DNA of 64,000 nucleotides, taken from Aspidiotus rigidus (Eukaryota > Arthropoda > Insecta > Hemiptera > Diaspididae). The stretch spans positions 3,906,001 to 3,970,000 of the forward strand of contig JAVHKY010000013.1 in the NCBI GenBank assembly GCA_035079385.1, given 5' to 3'. Shown here one piece after another: positions 34,946-47,358 of this stretch. A program made the position numbers and the translations under genes. Below the pieces are notes generated by a model that saw nothing but the letters and a program-made list of their open reading frames with translations, was not told where the DNA came from and made no database searches. Numbering within the stretch: the stretch's first letter is position 1; each line of letters opens with the position of its first letter.

Positions 34946-37900
34946 ATTTTTTCCTTATTGATACTATATTTTCACTATAATACCTGAACTAAAATCAATA
35001 TCGTTGATTCTTATTTTCAAAATTAAAAATAGTTCAACATGATGAATCTCTTCTCCCGTTGTATGAAGTTCTGCTTCTACATTAGTTCGACTTTCATCAG
35101 CTGATTCATACCAAATTGGACTGAAAAATTTGTTACATTATTGTGTATTTTTCCTTCATACAATCCCATACTTATCACCATAACTTTAGATATAACCTCA
35201 TAAATTCGAAAATTTTCCAAGAATAATTGGTTTCAAATTTTTAATCGAACGATCAGTGAGCACACTGATCACAAAGAGTGAAGAAGTCAATTTCATATAA
35301 AAAATAGAAACTTTGAGTAACACTTCAAAGCAGAAAGCTCAAGCTTCAAAGGCCCAAGTTTTCGCCTCTCATAGTACGAAGTTGCGAGTTGAAAAAAATA
35401 GAAACGGGCGTGGCCGACAGTCTTCCAGAGAAAATTATTCGAGGAATGCAGAGAAGCTGTCAGAACAGAAAAGCTTTTTTTTGTTTACGTTTAGCAATTC
35501 CGTATCATCGATTCCCAAGAGCCTCCGGTCCAATTTTTCTGATGCCGTACCGGCAGGTAAAATTGGGCTCCAGGTTTTAGCTCTCAAACCAAGCTCTTCA
35601 AAACTGTTCAGCCCCCTTGAAACAGCGCCTTTCTCATGCTGTTCAATTCTTTAAACTGATTTCACAGATTTTACGGCTCAAAACAGTTGAAATACAAAAC
35701 AAAACAGTTCACATCCAAATAATTGTAATCTTTGTTCAATTTATAAATTTGCAGTTGCGTTTTTCACGACTACAAGCTCATTTGAGTGACCATGATAGCC
35801 AAGCTGTCGGCTTCTTTTTGGTAGCAGGTGTGATCCTCCTCTCAGCTTTAAAAGCATCAGGTCCTCGCTTTCTGGGAGCCAGCTCCCGGCTTTAGATTTA
35901 TATTTATTCAGCCTATGGGCGAAATTTTTCTAGTATACACGGCTACATCTTGTCGGCCGAGATCTATTCAAGCAAACATCTCAATTTATAAAAGCCCATC
36001 ATTAAAAATTAAAATATCCAAAATTCCGAGGACAAAAAAGAGAAATGCGAGAAGAAAACTGAAAAGGTGGAAGGTAGATGGAGATCGTCAAAACGCCTAA
36101 GAATCTCACATCATGTAGCACCAAATAATTTCAACTTTGATACCCATACCAAAAGTTTTCAAGCGCAGTCGCTTCTGGAATTCTCTACATAGCTCGTGGC
36201 TTTTTGCGATCACTGACAGTTTCGTCCTCTTAGGAAACAATTTCTTGTGACGATAAATATTTGAAAACGTGGGAATATTCTGGTTTGCAATGAAAATTTA
36301 CAATGCAAAGCGCCGGTAAATGGTAGACAGGTGTACCCATTCTACGTACACGACGCACAGACACTTCAACGACGTCGTCAAGGGTGAAATGAAATATTGT
36401 TAAATAATGCCTGTGAAAGAAAGATTATCCTTGTTGGCTTGAAACGTAGTAGTACAATATTTCAAAGTATGATTAGAAAAGCGATGTACTGAAGTATAAA
36501 GGTAGAAGAAAATAAAAACGTCTCAATTTTGAGTCTTTAGCCTGGATACAACTCCTTAGATTAACAGTGTGCGATGAGGACCGATTCCGGACTGGAAAAA
36601 AAAAATTCCTCGATGATCTCACCCTCAGTTAGTCATTCTCTGTCGGCTACTTCCCTTACATTTGAGGCACCACATTCCAAAAAGGCTCTAGTCCATTTTT
36701 TTCAACACTGAGTTGATAGCGTGGTCTAACAGTAGAAACTTTCCTCAATATAATGCATCAAGCGGAAGTACTCTATCTATCACGCTTGTGATGCTCTGAG
36801 AGGATGAATAATATAAACTTGGTAAAATATATATTTTCAAAATAGCTATAATACTATATTTTTTTAAATTCATCAAAATGTTTAAAATGTACTACAGACT
36901 TTTTGGAATGTGGTACCTCATTTGTATTTCCTTATTAAAAATTTTTTCTACACTTATTCCCTCCGAGCATAACAGGCTCTTGAGTATTGTACTGTTGCAA
37001 GAAATGCTCGCTGCCCGTTATAACGAGAGTGATCATTGCCGAAATGCCCGCTGCGCGTTAAAATTATTTTGGTCAAGAGCCCTATAGATTCTTTCTAATC
37101 GCGTTTATCATCTGCTAACACTGAGATGCATTCTTGACGGACTTCTCAAAAAAAAACAATAACGACCAGGAGAAAGGTATCTATTCTACGAATACTATAG
37201 GTATTTTTCTCTCGATCCGCATTTTCCATTGAAACCATGGATAGTTTTACGAAAAACTATCGGAACTGTCTTTACTCTCAATAGTATGTATGTATGTATA
37301 TGTATGTAGCCATATTCTGCGAGTCTACGGCTGAACCGCAACTTACTCGGCGTCTGAACGTTGGCTCAGTCATACCTGGGAGAAATTTTAGGCCTATAGA
37401 TAGTATGAAACTATTGACTATCGCCAATCACTAGTTCTGGTAGGAGAGTGTCCATCCCGTAAGAAATACACTGAGCGGACGCCTTTTGTCAGATATGTCC
37501 TCAGCTGATACATATAGGGAATTGGTCAGAGACTTGATGAATTACAGTTAACTATAAACCACATTCAAAAATCAGACTTCCAGCCTAACAGCTGTCAGCG
37601 TTAAGGGTCTCGAAAACGACAAGATGGCTGTCCATTATATCTGCTCTCGAGCTCCTTAGGTTTTCATTACTATACACTAAAATAACAATCCAGAGAAAGA
37701 AGTCTCTTGTTTCATTGGAAAAGACCCAGTTTTCTTGATTGTTATTACACAAAATACGCCATCCGGGAAAACACTATAACAATAATACAGGAAACTCTCG
37801 TCAATTTTCGGGTCACAAGCGACAAGCGAAGAGGGATGGGACTAGCTACAGATTTGACTTTGAATTTGTCTATTCGGACTTGACAGAGCATTAGCGCGCC

Positions 37901-40241
37901 AGAGTCGCCACCTTGTATGCATCCTACAGTTGATAAGAACAACCAATAGGATTCACCATGTATCCTACAGTTGATAGGAACAACCAATAGGATTCACCAT
38001 GTATCCTACAGTTGATAGGAACAACCAATAGCATTACTTAGAAATAACGTCCGCGAGATGTCAGCCACTCCGCCGTCATGTTTGAATATACAACCCGACC
38101 ATGGCTATGAATCGACATTATCATCCCACACCAGCCCCGCGTCGCGTGACCGAAAGCGCGCAATGTCTTTAGATAGGAGTTTCCAATATTATTATTTGCA
38201 GTATTTAATTCGAGCTTCGCATGACAGTAGGGCACCTTGCCACAATTGGAATGTTAAAATGTGGCACATTTTTGGGCTGTCAGGTTGGCAACGCTGAAGT
38301 CCTCCATTATCTGCGTAGACCTTATAGTACATGGACCACGCTTTCGTGAAGGCGCGATGTTCAAATAAAAGTCGCAAAATTCTATGTACACAATGAAAAA
38401 CAAAGAAACCCAAGCGACCCTCGTGCGTTTTGTAGATACATTTCCAGCAGATTTTTGAATTTGTGATGTTGAAAAACCTACGCCAGACACACCTTCTCGG
38501 CGATACGCGGTCTTTACTCCATCCGCTCTGGTCAGTCGTAACAACGCGTTTCAAGCGGTCCTTTAAGTTATGTTGGATTTATTTTTGTAAATATGATTGT
38601 TATAATACTTTTGCAAATTGCAACTGGGCGGCGTAAATACGACGGTCCCTAATTTCCAACAATTCATGTAGACAAAGTTTAATCTCTAAAACGTGCGAGT
38701 GATGAAACTCACGAAAATTTTGGATACATTGAAAATTCTTTTACTTCAATTAAAACTTATTTTCATACTCACTGTCGCTTATTCAAGAATCATAAGGAAT
38801 TCTACCATACATCAAAACTCTAGAAAATTCAACATGAAAATCGTAAAGCGTACTCTAGAGCCCAGTGCGCAGTGACCGTAATTTTCTGTTTCGTTATGAT
38901 GAAAAATTACAGAAAACGAAAAATTTTATTTTCAAGTATACAAGCACTGGAGCTTAGAATAGTGAGAATAACGCAGAATATTGGATTTCATCACCAGAAT
39001 ATGTACATCTTTACCTCGACGTTTCGATAGGGACCACACCGATGTCACCTACGGACGAAGTCTTGAAACCACACCGAAACAAAATGTAATGAAGGGTAAG
39101 ACACAGATAACGTTCGTCAAATTTTTCGAACAAAAGTTACATTTATGTATGAAATACGAGTTTCGTATGAGAAGCGCTTTTCCCATAAATTTTCGAATTA
39201 TGACCGACTAAATAAAATAATACAATTGCACGTCATAGATGACATCAGATTTTCCACACGATTTCTTATTCGCAACAATACTCTCATAATTAACTCAACA
39301 AACACTTTCGAGCTTGATATTCAGAATGACGAACTACGTACATACCTACGAGTACCCTTTCAAGGTATAATAGAGGGCGTAAAATTTTCGGTAGCGAGTA
39401 TAAGCGATCGACAACGAGTGTAAGCGATCGACGACAGAGAAATATCTGCATAAGCTACAAGAAAGTGAGCTTCAGCTTACAAACAATCAACTTATACAGT
39501 TGTAAAGAAAGGACACCAGGGATGCGCCGCGTCTTTGTTTACCAACACGCAGAACGAAGTTTTCTTCAGACATTTCTTTTCATTTAAATTACACAGAAAG
39601 AACTGATAAATTTTCTCGGAGAAGCCTGTTGAATGGTGCAAACCCCAGAATACTATTTTTGGCCCCTCTTTGAAATTGAATTTCTCCATTTTGACCCTGA
39701 ATATGTATACCCCGCTCAACACTAGAATTAACCCTGGATTGGGAAGTTGTGAATATTCTTCTCTGAACAGCAGGATGAAAAAATTTCGAGCTTTTGAGTT
39801 CCTCGTGAAAATAAATCTTCAAAGCTGAACTTCAAAATCAACAAAGGAGAGCAACATTTTGAGGTTCTTGACTTAATAAAGTTGTCGAAGAAAGAAATTC
39901 ACGGTTCTATATAACACGCCCTGCCGTTCCCAAATATTCTCAATACCTCAGAAGCGGAAAATGCGTAAGTTGTGGGACTTGTGGTACAATTGAGCACAAT
40001 TTATTGAGTTACTTTTGAATTTTGGAGTTCAACCCAAGTGGATAGAAGAGGAGGATGGACAAAAGAAAACAGAAAATTTGAATTGAGTTGAATTTTTTAG
40101 CATAATATTATGGAGGATAATGTTCTCTTCATTATACAGTCAAAAACGTTCTTAATTCTGGAAATGGATGACCGTGGCTGAAATCAAATTTTTGCCAACT
40201 TGACATCGATATATTTTGATAAAACATGATATACCAAATGT
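34946..40241. other. Gene-free spacer between transporters 1 and 2, left part
   Basis: No gene recognised. Contains GGAGCC/GGCTCC-rich fragments at about 35515-35590 and 35870-35892 resembling the element at 40252-40514, a TATG microsatellite at about 37287-37308 and a 41-bp tandem repeat at 37917-38036. A GC-richer stretch at about 37850-38550 carries overlapping minus-strand frames (to 120 codons) that match nothing known to me. Confidence 0.4.
37917..38036 (+). repeat. 41-bp tandem repeat, three units
   Basis: Units start at 37917, 37958 and 37999. Each reads ATG-ATCCTACAGTTGATA, then GAACAACCAATAG. Units 2 and 3 are almost identical, and the last ends in a changed tail (GCATTAC). A recent, small minisatellite. 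Confidence 0.85.
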
Positions 40242-40251
40242 CTGATTTGTA

Positions 40252-40514
40252 AGCTTGGGGAGCCGGCTCCCAAAAGAGCCAAAGGAGCAGCTCCGCTCCC
40301 AATTTTTGATGAAAAAAGAGCCGGGAGCTAGCTCGACTCTTTGTTTTTGGGAGCTAAGAGCCGGAGCCAAGCCAAAATTTGGCTCTTTCTGGCCAAAAGA
40401 GTGGCTCTGCTCCCTATTTTTTGGGAAAAGGGTGTCGGGAGCAGCCTCAGCTCTTTGTTTTTGGGGGCTGAGAGCCAGAGCCGGAGCCAAAATTTCGCCG
40501 GCTCCCCAACCCTA
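40252..40514. mobile_element. hAT-like non-autonomous element, 263 bp
   Basis: Flanked by the exact 10-mer CTGATTTGTA at 40242-40251 and 40515-40524. Ends are inverted: AGCTTGGGGAGCCGGC on the left and, in complement, AGTAGGGTTGGGGAGCCGGC on the right. The inside is packed with GGAGCC/GGCTCC and CTCTTTGTTTTTGGG blocks repeated about every 110 bp. The duplication length (8 bp plus chance matches) and the termini fit hAT elements. No transposase. Confidence 0.72.
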
Positions 40515-40756
40515 CTGATTTGTACAAGATGCAGTTCTTTGTAGCTGAACCAGTGAACTATGACTCTTGAATTCTAATTGGTCACCAGAATTCTAATTGA
40601 TCACCAATAAATTCACACTTTGTAGCCATGGGAGTGCATGGAGACTAAATACATCACTGAGAGGGAAAAAGGAACAGACTTTGGGATTCTTGCCTCAGTA
40701 AGCCAAGAGCTCCTATGCATCCGCGAAAAAAAAAGAACAAAAAAGTTGATACATAG

Positions 40757-40827
40757 AAGTTATCTGTCAAAAGAGCACCTGATCAATTGAATTCTTCTGG
40801 AACAGGTGCCCTTTCGACAGATAACTT
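40757..40827. repeat. Short perfect-type hairpin
   Basis: AAGTTATCTGTCAAAAGAGC at 40757 pairs with its near-exact complement ending at 40827 (arms 25 bp, one or two mismatches), with a loop around GATCAATTGAATTC. Function unknown; an imperfect-palindrome remnant or a small RNA hairpin. Confidence 0.6.
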
Positions 40828-40836
40828 ATCATACTT

Positions 40837-41258
40837 CGAGTTACCTTAGATTTTATTTTTGCTTAGTATTTTTAAAATCTCGGTGCAGTCCTCGTGAGTT
40901 TTATTTTTGCACGGCATTTTTCAAATTTTTGTACAGTCTTCGAAAAAGTTTCTTCTTCTCGATACTACCGCATATAGGTATTCCACGACCGTGAAGACTG
41001 TTATTTTATTTTTTGATCAATTAATGGACAAGCAAAAAGGAACCAAATCTCTCAGGTTCCAGTTTCAAGTGGAACTATGATGTAGATCTCTTGGTTTCCA
41101 GATTTTGACATAGAAAAAATCTAGATTTTTTGAGCTCTATACCTTGATAGGAAAAAAAGCTCCAGATCTTTTGAAAAAAAAATTACCGTTATGTAACAGT
41201 CAATGAGAAAAAAACTCAAGAGACCCGGATACTGAGGTGCATGGCAACTCAGTCTTGC
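40837..41258 (-). repeat. Dispersed repeat R1, copy C
   Basis: The reverse complement of 5483-5890 and 56634-57360. It runs from AAGCAAGACTGAGTTGCC (41258 end) through AGAAGAAACTTTTTCGAAG to AGCAAAAATAAAATCTAAGG. It has no foldback insertion at the point where copy B has one. Confidence 0.65.
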
Positions 41259-42533
41259 TTCAATAGGAACCTGGTCTACGAGAAGACTTTAGAAAAATAT
41301 TTACCGTCCAAAATATTTGGATCTAGCTTCATTCGACTTTGTGGATACAATATTATGTGAGCTAGTAGGGCAAAGAAAAATGTTGAACTCTAAACCCCTA
41401 TCGAAGCGGAGCCTAGGAGAATTTTGTGCTATTTAACTGAGATTAAGGGGCTTGGAAAACAACTCTGAACCCTCTCTATGAGAAAAGGGAGTTGGGGAAA
41501 AAATTTGCTGGTGAGACGAAGAAGCGTAAAGAGATAGGAAGTACATTCATGAACAGCTGGGGAAAATTGAGGAGACAACATATTCGCACTACAATCAAGG
41601 GCGGGATGATGGACCACAGTACACCTTATTTGAGTGTGAAACGTGGAGGTAGGGTAAAGGAAGCACTTGTTGCGAGTAGCCTGGTAGCCACCATGTCAAG
41701 TTCCGAAGAAGCATATTCATCATGGTCATTAAAGGTTTCAAGAGATAACTCGATATAGAATTTCAGCGGCGTGATTTTGCACTCATTACTATGCTAAGGT
41801 TTCGAGACATGTACTTCGTACACGGTTGTCAAAGAGGAACTGACTAAAATTTTAACCAATTAATAACATAATACAATCATGAAGAAATTCTCTGTGTAAT
41901 CCGTTTTTTATTTAAAATCCCTACAATTGAAACAAATCGTTTTTGTTCGACCAGAACGACACATTGTTTCTCATATTCTCACTCGAAGACCGCGTGCGCA
42001 TTTTCTTGGTACCATTATTGGAAATGTTACCGAAATGTCTCATTTATTCTGGGACTAAAACTTTCTATTTACGAATCTCATTATTTCTAATTTACGGTTT
42101 ATCGAGTTATTCGTATACGTGCGACATAGCTGTCGCGAACATGCTGATACGTGAAAAACTTGCAGCTCGAAGGATCTCTTTACATCAATCGAAGCGAGCT
42201 ACAGACTCATCTCAAAGAAATATTTTTTAATGTCGAGTCTGTTTATCGGCGCATTCCTCCTCTTAAAACTAGTTCATTTACCCAATAACAAAATTTCCAA
42301 GTCCCAAAACTCGTTTGTTCGATGGGTTTGAATTTCAAATGAAAACGCTATAAGCATAACTGATTTCGGATAATGACTCTGATTGGTCGATATAGCGGTA
42401 GAAAATGCTTACAGGGCCTATTGCTTCATTCTTAGCTATATGCGACGGCTGAAATTAAAGCATTATGTACGCATTAGACGTGAATAATCATTTGTTTTCG
42501 AAGAACTACCGGCATCATGTGTTATATACATTC
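41259..42533. other. Gene-free stretch
   Basis: A plus-strand frame at about 41957-42230 (about 90 codons, hydrophobic in its middle third, ending TAA) follows a fair 3' splice site (TTTTTGTTCGACCAG). It could be a terminal exon, but I find no upstream exon and recognise no family. Nothing else supported. Confidence 0.3.
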
Positions 42534-42952
42534 TTAAGGGTGTGCTCTACCTAGTCACTACTCACACGTAGACACATACAAAATATGTATCACATGTTGC
42601 GATTTTTGCCCCGAGATAACTGATTAAATAAAGCATGAAATATCGTATTTATGTAGACAAAACTTAGGAAAATACGGCTAATTGGTTCACACGAACTAAT
42701 TTTGTTCATTAATTGGAATTCAACGATTAGATGGCCCCTTCAGACGTAAGTTCAAACGTTTCCCGAAGATCATTCAGAATATTTCGCGATCTGTCAACTA
42801 ATTCAACTTCAAGAATAAATTACACCACGTTCCTAATCATTTTGTGCATTATTCGATATGTTATCGGTGGGCAAAAATCACTACCCGCAACACACCATTT
42901 TGTGTAATAGTATTTTCTGTGTGTGAGTGACTAGGTAGAGCATACCCTTAAA
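42534..42952. mobile_element. piggyBac-type MITE flanked by TTAA
   Basis: TTAA at 42534-42537 and again at 42949-42952. Immediately inside are inverted ends of about 30 bp: GGGTGTGCTCTACCTAGTCA on the left and TGACTAGGTAGAGCATACCC on the right. About 415 bp, no coding capacity. Duplication of exactly TTAA and termini starting with G runs are the hallmark of piggyBac-derived MITEs. Confidence 0.82.
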
Positions 42953-45540
42953 GAAAGAAATCTGGAGAATTGAAAGATATAAAAAATCTCAAAATTATAG
43001 GAACGTCTGAATTCACGGTACAGCAAATAATTCTTCTTATATTTATTAAATTGGAAAGATGAGAAAATTACCGCTATCAAAAATGTAGCAGCTAACTTGT
43101 ATTCAAAATACGTCATTCGACCAGTAGATATTTATCGATATTTTATTGTTCCGGTGAAAAACCTATAGGAACGCTAAAGTAGTAAGTATTTTCTAACGAC
43201 AATCATACCATCAGAAATTGACCTACTTAATACGCGTATCCATTCACGCAATCAGTCAACATCATTTCAAGAGTACCTTTGTTGAGAAACTAAATAAAAA
43301 TGTCTGGCGGAACCGATTCATTCTTTTTTTCAAAAATATTTGAAAAGAATTTAAATCCGTGCTTTCGGTGACCACAAACTCAGAGTTCTACATTATAGGT
43401 AACTGCGATAGAAAACTTCACGCTCAAATTCGGAACAATTTAAATGTATATCCACAGACTCTCGGCGTTCATACACAGACATTGAAAGACTACCGACCAT
43501 AAAATTATATGAATTATAGTCAAAATACTGAATATTATGAATGAGAGCTGATTATAAATTCCTAAAGATCGGTGAAAGAATTAGTCTAGACCGAGTAGAA
43601 CATAGACTGGCTTAGTGTAAATAAATTAAAATATCGTAAGTACATCCTTTGTTTGAAGTGCGAAATTTCTCGACACTCTTCTGGTGAAATATAAATCAGC
43701 AAAAGCAGACAGACTACGACATCTCAATTTATAATTAATAATAATTGATAACCAATTCTCATACACAAAGAGTTAGGATAAGCTAAGATGACGAGACTAT
43801 TATTTTGTTATTCATTATTATAATTTTACTCGTACGTTGAGAAATCAAACAAATAGTTGAGATTGGAATCGGGCAGCGGGGCACAGTACGGTACCGCGCG
43901 TAATTCTCAATCACACATTGGAAAGATCCTTTTGTAATTGATTAAAAATCAAATAAAATATGTAAAAAAACTGAAAACCTGTAAAAACTATGATTTTGTG
44001 GAAAATGTGACAGTAGTATTCCGCGATTGCTAGTCTCCGAGATCGCGGTAATCCCTCAAAAACTTCCGAGGGGACTTGACTGTAGCCGTAAAATATCTGT
44101 AGACTCGAAATATCTGTAGACTCGTCCACGATATAATCAACAGTAGTATTCTTTCACCACATAGCCACATGATTGTTAGATGGAAAACAGTACTCACTCG
44201 TGAGAGGACGCATATTTTTAAAGCCATAAAATATATACCTAATGAATATTTATCTGCGCCGGGATAAACGAAGCCGCTTCATCGAACCCACCTTCACTGA
44301 TTTAAACGAATCTTTATTTCAGAGCTGATTTATTTATTTTCAAGAGAGAGAGCAATTCAAGAATTTTGAATACATACGAGTATAATAGAAGAAGTCTCTA
44401 ATTCCAATTTTCAACTTACAAACACTTTCTCTCGAACTCACCCTTCAGTTGAATTGTCTCATCATCCAAGTCAATCAACCAATCCACTTCGTCGTCGTAA
44501 ATTTGGGATCGATAATGCTATTCTAAAATTTCCAATTTGCTCACAAAAATACTTGGATATTATAATATTTTTTAGTAGTCTTTTATTCATAGAAGTGTAT
44601 CACCCATCTTGTCGGAGTAAAATTTTAAGCCCTATTTACTAAAACTTTCCACATCAACCCAAAACCTTCTGAGCCTTTTTAGCCAGGCTGATATCTCTTG
44701 GGGGTATCTTGTTCAAATACTTATGAAGTTGAATATCATGTGTCAGTTTAAATTTGATCATGAGCTAAAGTGCTGCTTTTTAATTGGGAACTAGCCCGTC
44801 ATGACAGTCTCAGACACTCACTCGTACATATGAGTTTCCCTCGATCACGTGGCGCAAACTGCAGGTACAATTCCACAAATAAGGCATGAGTAACACGTAA
44901 GGTTATTACGAAAATAATTAAAGAAGTCAGATTTCGGCACGAAAGAAATTAATACCCTCGTCATTTTGTACCTAAAATACCGAGCTAATTTCACAGGAAT
45001 GTCAACGAAAATAAATGACACCTAACATGAGTTATTTCAAACTGATTATTTTTCTATAGGGAAGTAGACACCCGAGCACAAAGTTCAATCTGGAATACAC
45101 TAGTTTCTAGTCGACAAGTCTTCAATCATAACACAAGTTGAACCAGCTCAACTACGTAGGTATTAAAATTGAACTTTTTCTGCAATCTAAATATCGCACA
45201 TTCAAATTTTCTCTCTTGAGCAAGTGACCTTCTGATGAAATAACTCTTCTCCTCTACGAAAATTTTGCCAACGGACGTCATTGTGATAAGGGAGCAAATT
45301 TCAGTGGCGTTCACATTAGGAATACAATTATGTATTCAACATTCGCGCTGGAAGCTGAATCGAGCAGGAAAATGTATCGATGACTTTAAAACGATGATAA
45401 TGAATCGATAGTCTGAAAAGATTCTAAAATTTAATAATTATAATAATCTGAAAACTAATCGGAAATATTATCACACGTAAAAAACAACCTAGTTATTTAT
45501 TTAAAGTATATTTACCCGCCAAAACGTTGTATTGTCACTT
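42953..45540. other. Gene-free stretch
   Basis: AT-rich with short frames only. A 17-bp direct repeat (AAATATCTGTAGACTCG) lies at about 44091-44124. No recognised gene. Confidence 0.4.
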
Positions 45541-45544
45541 GTTT

Positions 45545-45775
45545 GATAGATTTCATGTTGTTTTCTACATGTGTGACCCCAAATAGCCTATTTCTCCGCA
45601 CCATATTGTGCTGTTTTCATTGCAGTGTTTACCAAACAGTCATTGATTTCCTACGTCCTTCTTTCTTGATATTTCCTGCTTTCTTCTTCCTGACGTTGAA
45701 CTTGATGGCTTCGCATTGTTTGCAACTGAGATTGTACACTCCACCATCCGATGAGACCTTTAGTTAATAGCGTTC
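45545..45775 (-). pseudogene. PLE endonuclease remnant, minus strand
   Basis: Reading right to left, VYNLSCKQCEAI matches the start of the GIY-YIG endonuclease found in the PLE copies at 47.7 and 49.2 kb (YKLSCxQxEGI). It then jumps to VRKKKAGNIKKEG and MTVW, so the YIG-E-GR core is deleted. GTGTTTACCAAACAGT (about 45628) is shared with 48988-49003. It lies head-to-head with the plus-strand copy starting at about 45790. Confidence 0.6.
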
Positions 45776-46393
45776 ACTCACCATGACACAGGATGGTAAA
45801 GATCGGGGCTAGATTCTTGAGAAAGAACTACCAGTTTGCACCCTAACAAAGTATCAAAAATAACAGGGAGCTTATGGAGCGATTGGGTAAGGTGAAAATT
45901 GGGAGTAACAATAAATTGGTATCCTTGGATGTGACGAACATTTTTGGTACCATACTGGAGGAAGAACTTCTCATTCTGAGGCAAAATAACAGATAACGGG
46001 AAACCCTGACGAATAGAAACACGAAAATTGTGGAAGTGGTCGTGAACTGGAACCACTACCTTCTACAACCAGGATGAAGGACCAGCAATAGGATCACCGC
46101 TGTCACCAATACGGATGGAAAAATTCACGAATAATGTAGGAAACAAGATACCGAAACGCAGCAAGTTCATAAACTCGACCAAACACTGCGCTAGATACTT
46201 GAATAATATCCTAATTATGTGATCAAGCATTAATAAACAGGTGGACAATTTTTTTCTGAAAACGAATGCGATACATCAAACTCACCGTGAAAAAAGGCAA
46301 TGAGACCATCAACTAGAGAATAGCAGAATAGAAAATAAATCTACAGGAAGCCAATACACAACAACACATTATCCCTAAAAAGATACAAATTAG

Positions 46394-47358
46394 GGCTATA
46401 TACATTTTGCGCAAATGCAGACGAAAAACTTGCGGAAAGTGAGAAGCATTTTGCGCAAATGTAAGAAACGGTTTACACTGACAGTTTGCGCAAACGAAGT
46501 CAACAATAGCGGGCGGGGTGAATCAGGATGATGTAATAATTTTGTGAAACCATCTTCGTACTTCGAAGATGACTAAAAAGAATTCTGTAGTTGGTAAATG
46601 GCTGAAATGTTTCTTTGCCAGGCCTTCGACCAAATGACGTTCCAGCCAAAAAGGGTTCGCCGCCCTCATGAATATTGCTCCAGCACCCAACATTTCTAAA
46701 GATTTCACCGATTACGTCTACCGAAATTATGTCAGTACAAACGCCAGATTCCCACCGTCTATGTGCGCATCTCCACCAAGTTTTGCTCCACGAACCAATA
46801 ATGCCGCCAAATGTTTTCATCGTCATTACAATGCTTCATTCTACTCGCCTCATCCAAATATGCACACGGTGGTATCAATTTTATTAGAAATACAGACCGA
46901 GACCGACCTGAAGCTCGCGTCAATATTCAATTATCAGTGGAAGAGCGTCTACAGTGATAAAGTCCACTTCCTCATACAGACTTACACTCGCTTCACCAGA
47001 AATGAAATTGACCTGCTAAAATACTTACGCACTATTGGTTACAGATACCACACAAAGCGTCGCCTCGTATAATTTTCGGTCAGTCATTGGTTTATATGCA
47101 ATGCATAGCCATACTCTTTTAATCACGCATACACTTTTCGGTCTGTAAATTGACTACAGCCATACATTTTTAATCACGCATGTGATTGCAGACAGTCCTA
47201 AGCCTGTTCAAAGTGAGAAGAGAAAAGTGTGCCAGTGTGTGCGCAAACTGTATGTCTTTTCTTGCGCAATATGTTCTTCTCTTTTGCGCAAAATGTCCGT
47301 CTATTTTTGCGGAAAATGTATGCGTTTTCGGTCCCATTTGCGCAAAGTGAATTTACCC
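46394..47358 (+). mobile_element. MULE-like DNA transposon, 965 bp
   Basis: Flanked by the 8-mer CAAATTAG at 46386-46393 and 47359-47366. Its ends are inverted: GGCTATATACATTTTGCGCA on the left matches, in complement, GGGTAAATTCACTTTGCGCA on the right. Both ends carry several copies of the palindrome TTTGCGCAAA: on the left at about 46408, 46450 and 46481; on the right at about 47223, 47281 and 47337 plus TTTGCGGAAA forms. These probably served as transposase-binding subterminal repeats. It sits inside the PLE, so it is younger than that copy. Confidence 0.75.
46668..47072 (+). pseudogene. MULE transposase C-terminal fragment
   Basis: An open frame of 134 codons from ATG to TAA inside the 965-bp element. 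TNNAAKCFHRHYNASF, followed by HPNMHTVVSILLEIQ, matches the C-terminal pattern of MULE transposases (RTNNxxEgwHxxLN---hPxixxflxxLxxeQ). In those families the Glu before the W/F-H is common; here it is Lys. The catalytic DDE part upstream is missing, so this is a remnant or internally deleted copy. The 5' flank has more of the same protein in broken frames (about 46540-46660). Confidence 0.62.

Noticed and set aside
38192..38554. 120-codon minus-strand frame in a GC-richer pocket
   Set aside because: Overlaps another open minus-strand frame of similar length, has no recognised domain and no convincing start context.
46500..46826. 108-codon minus-strand frame
   Set aside because: Antisense shadow of the MULE transposase fragment on the plus strand.
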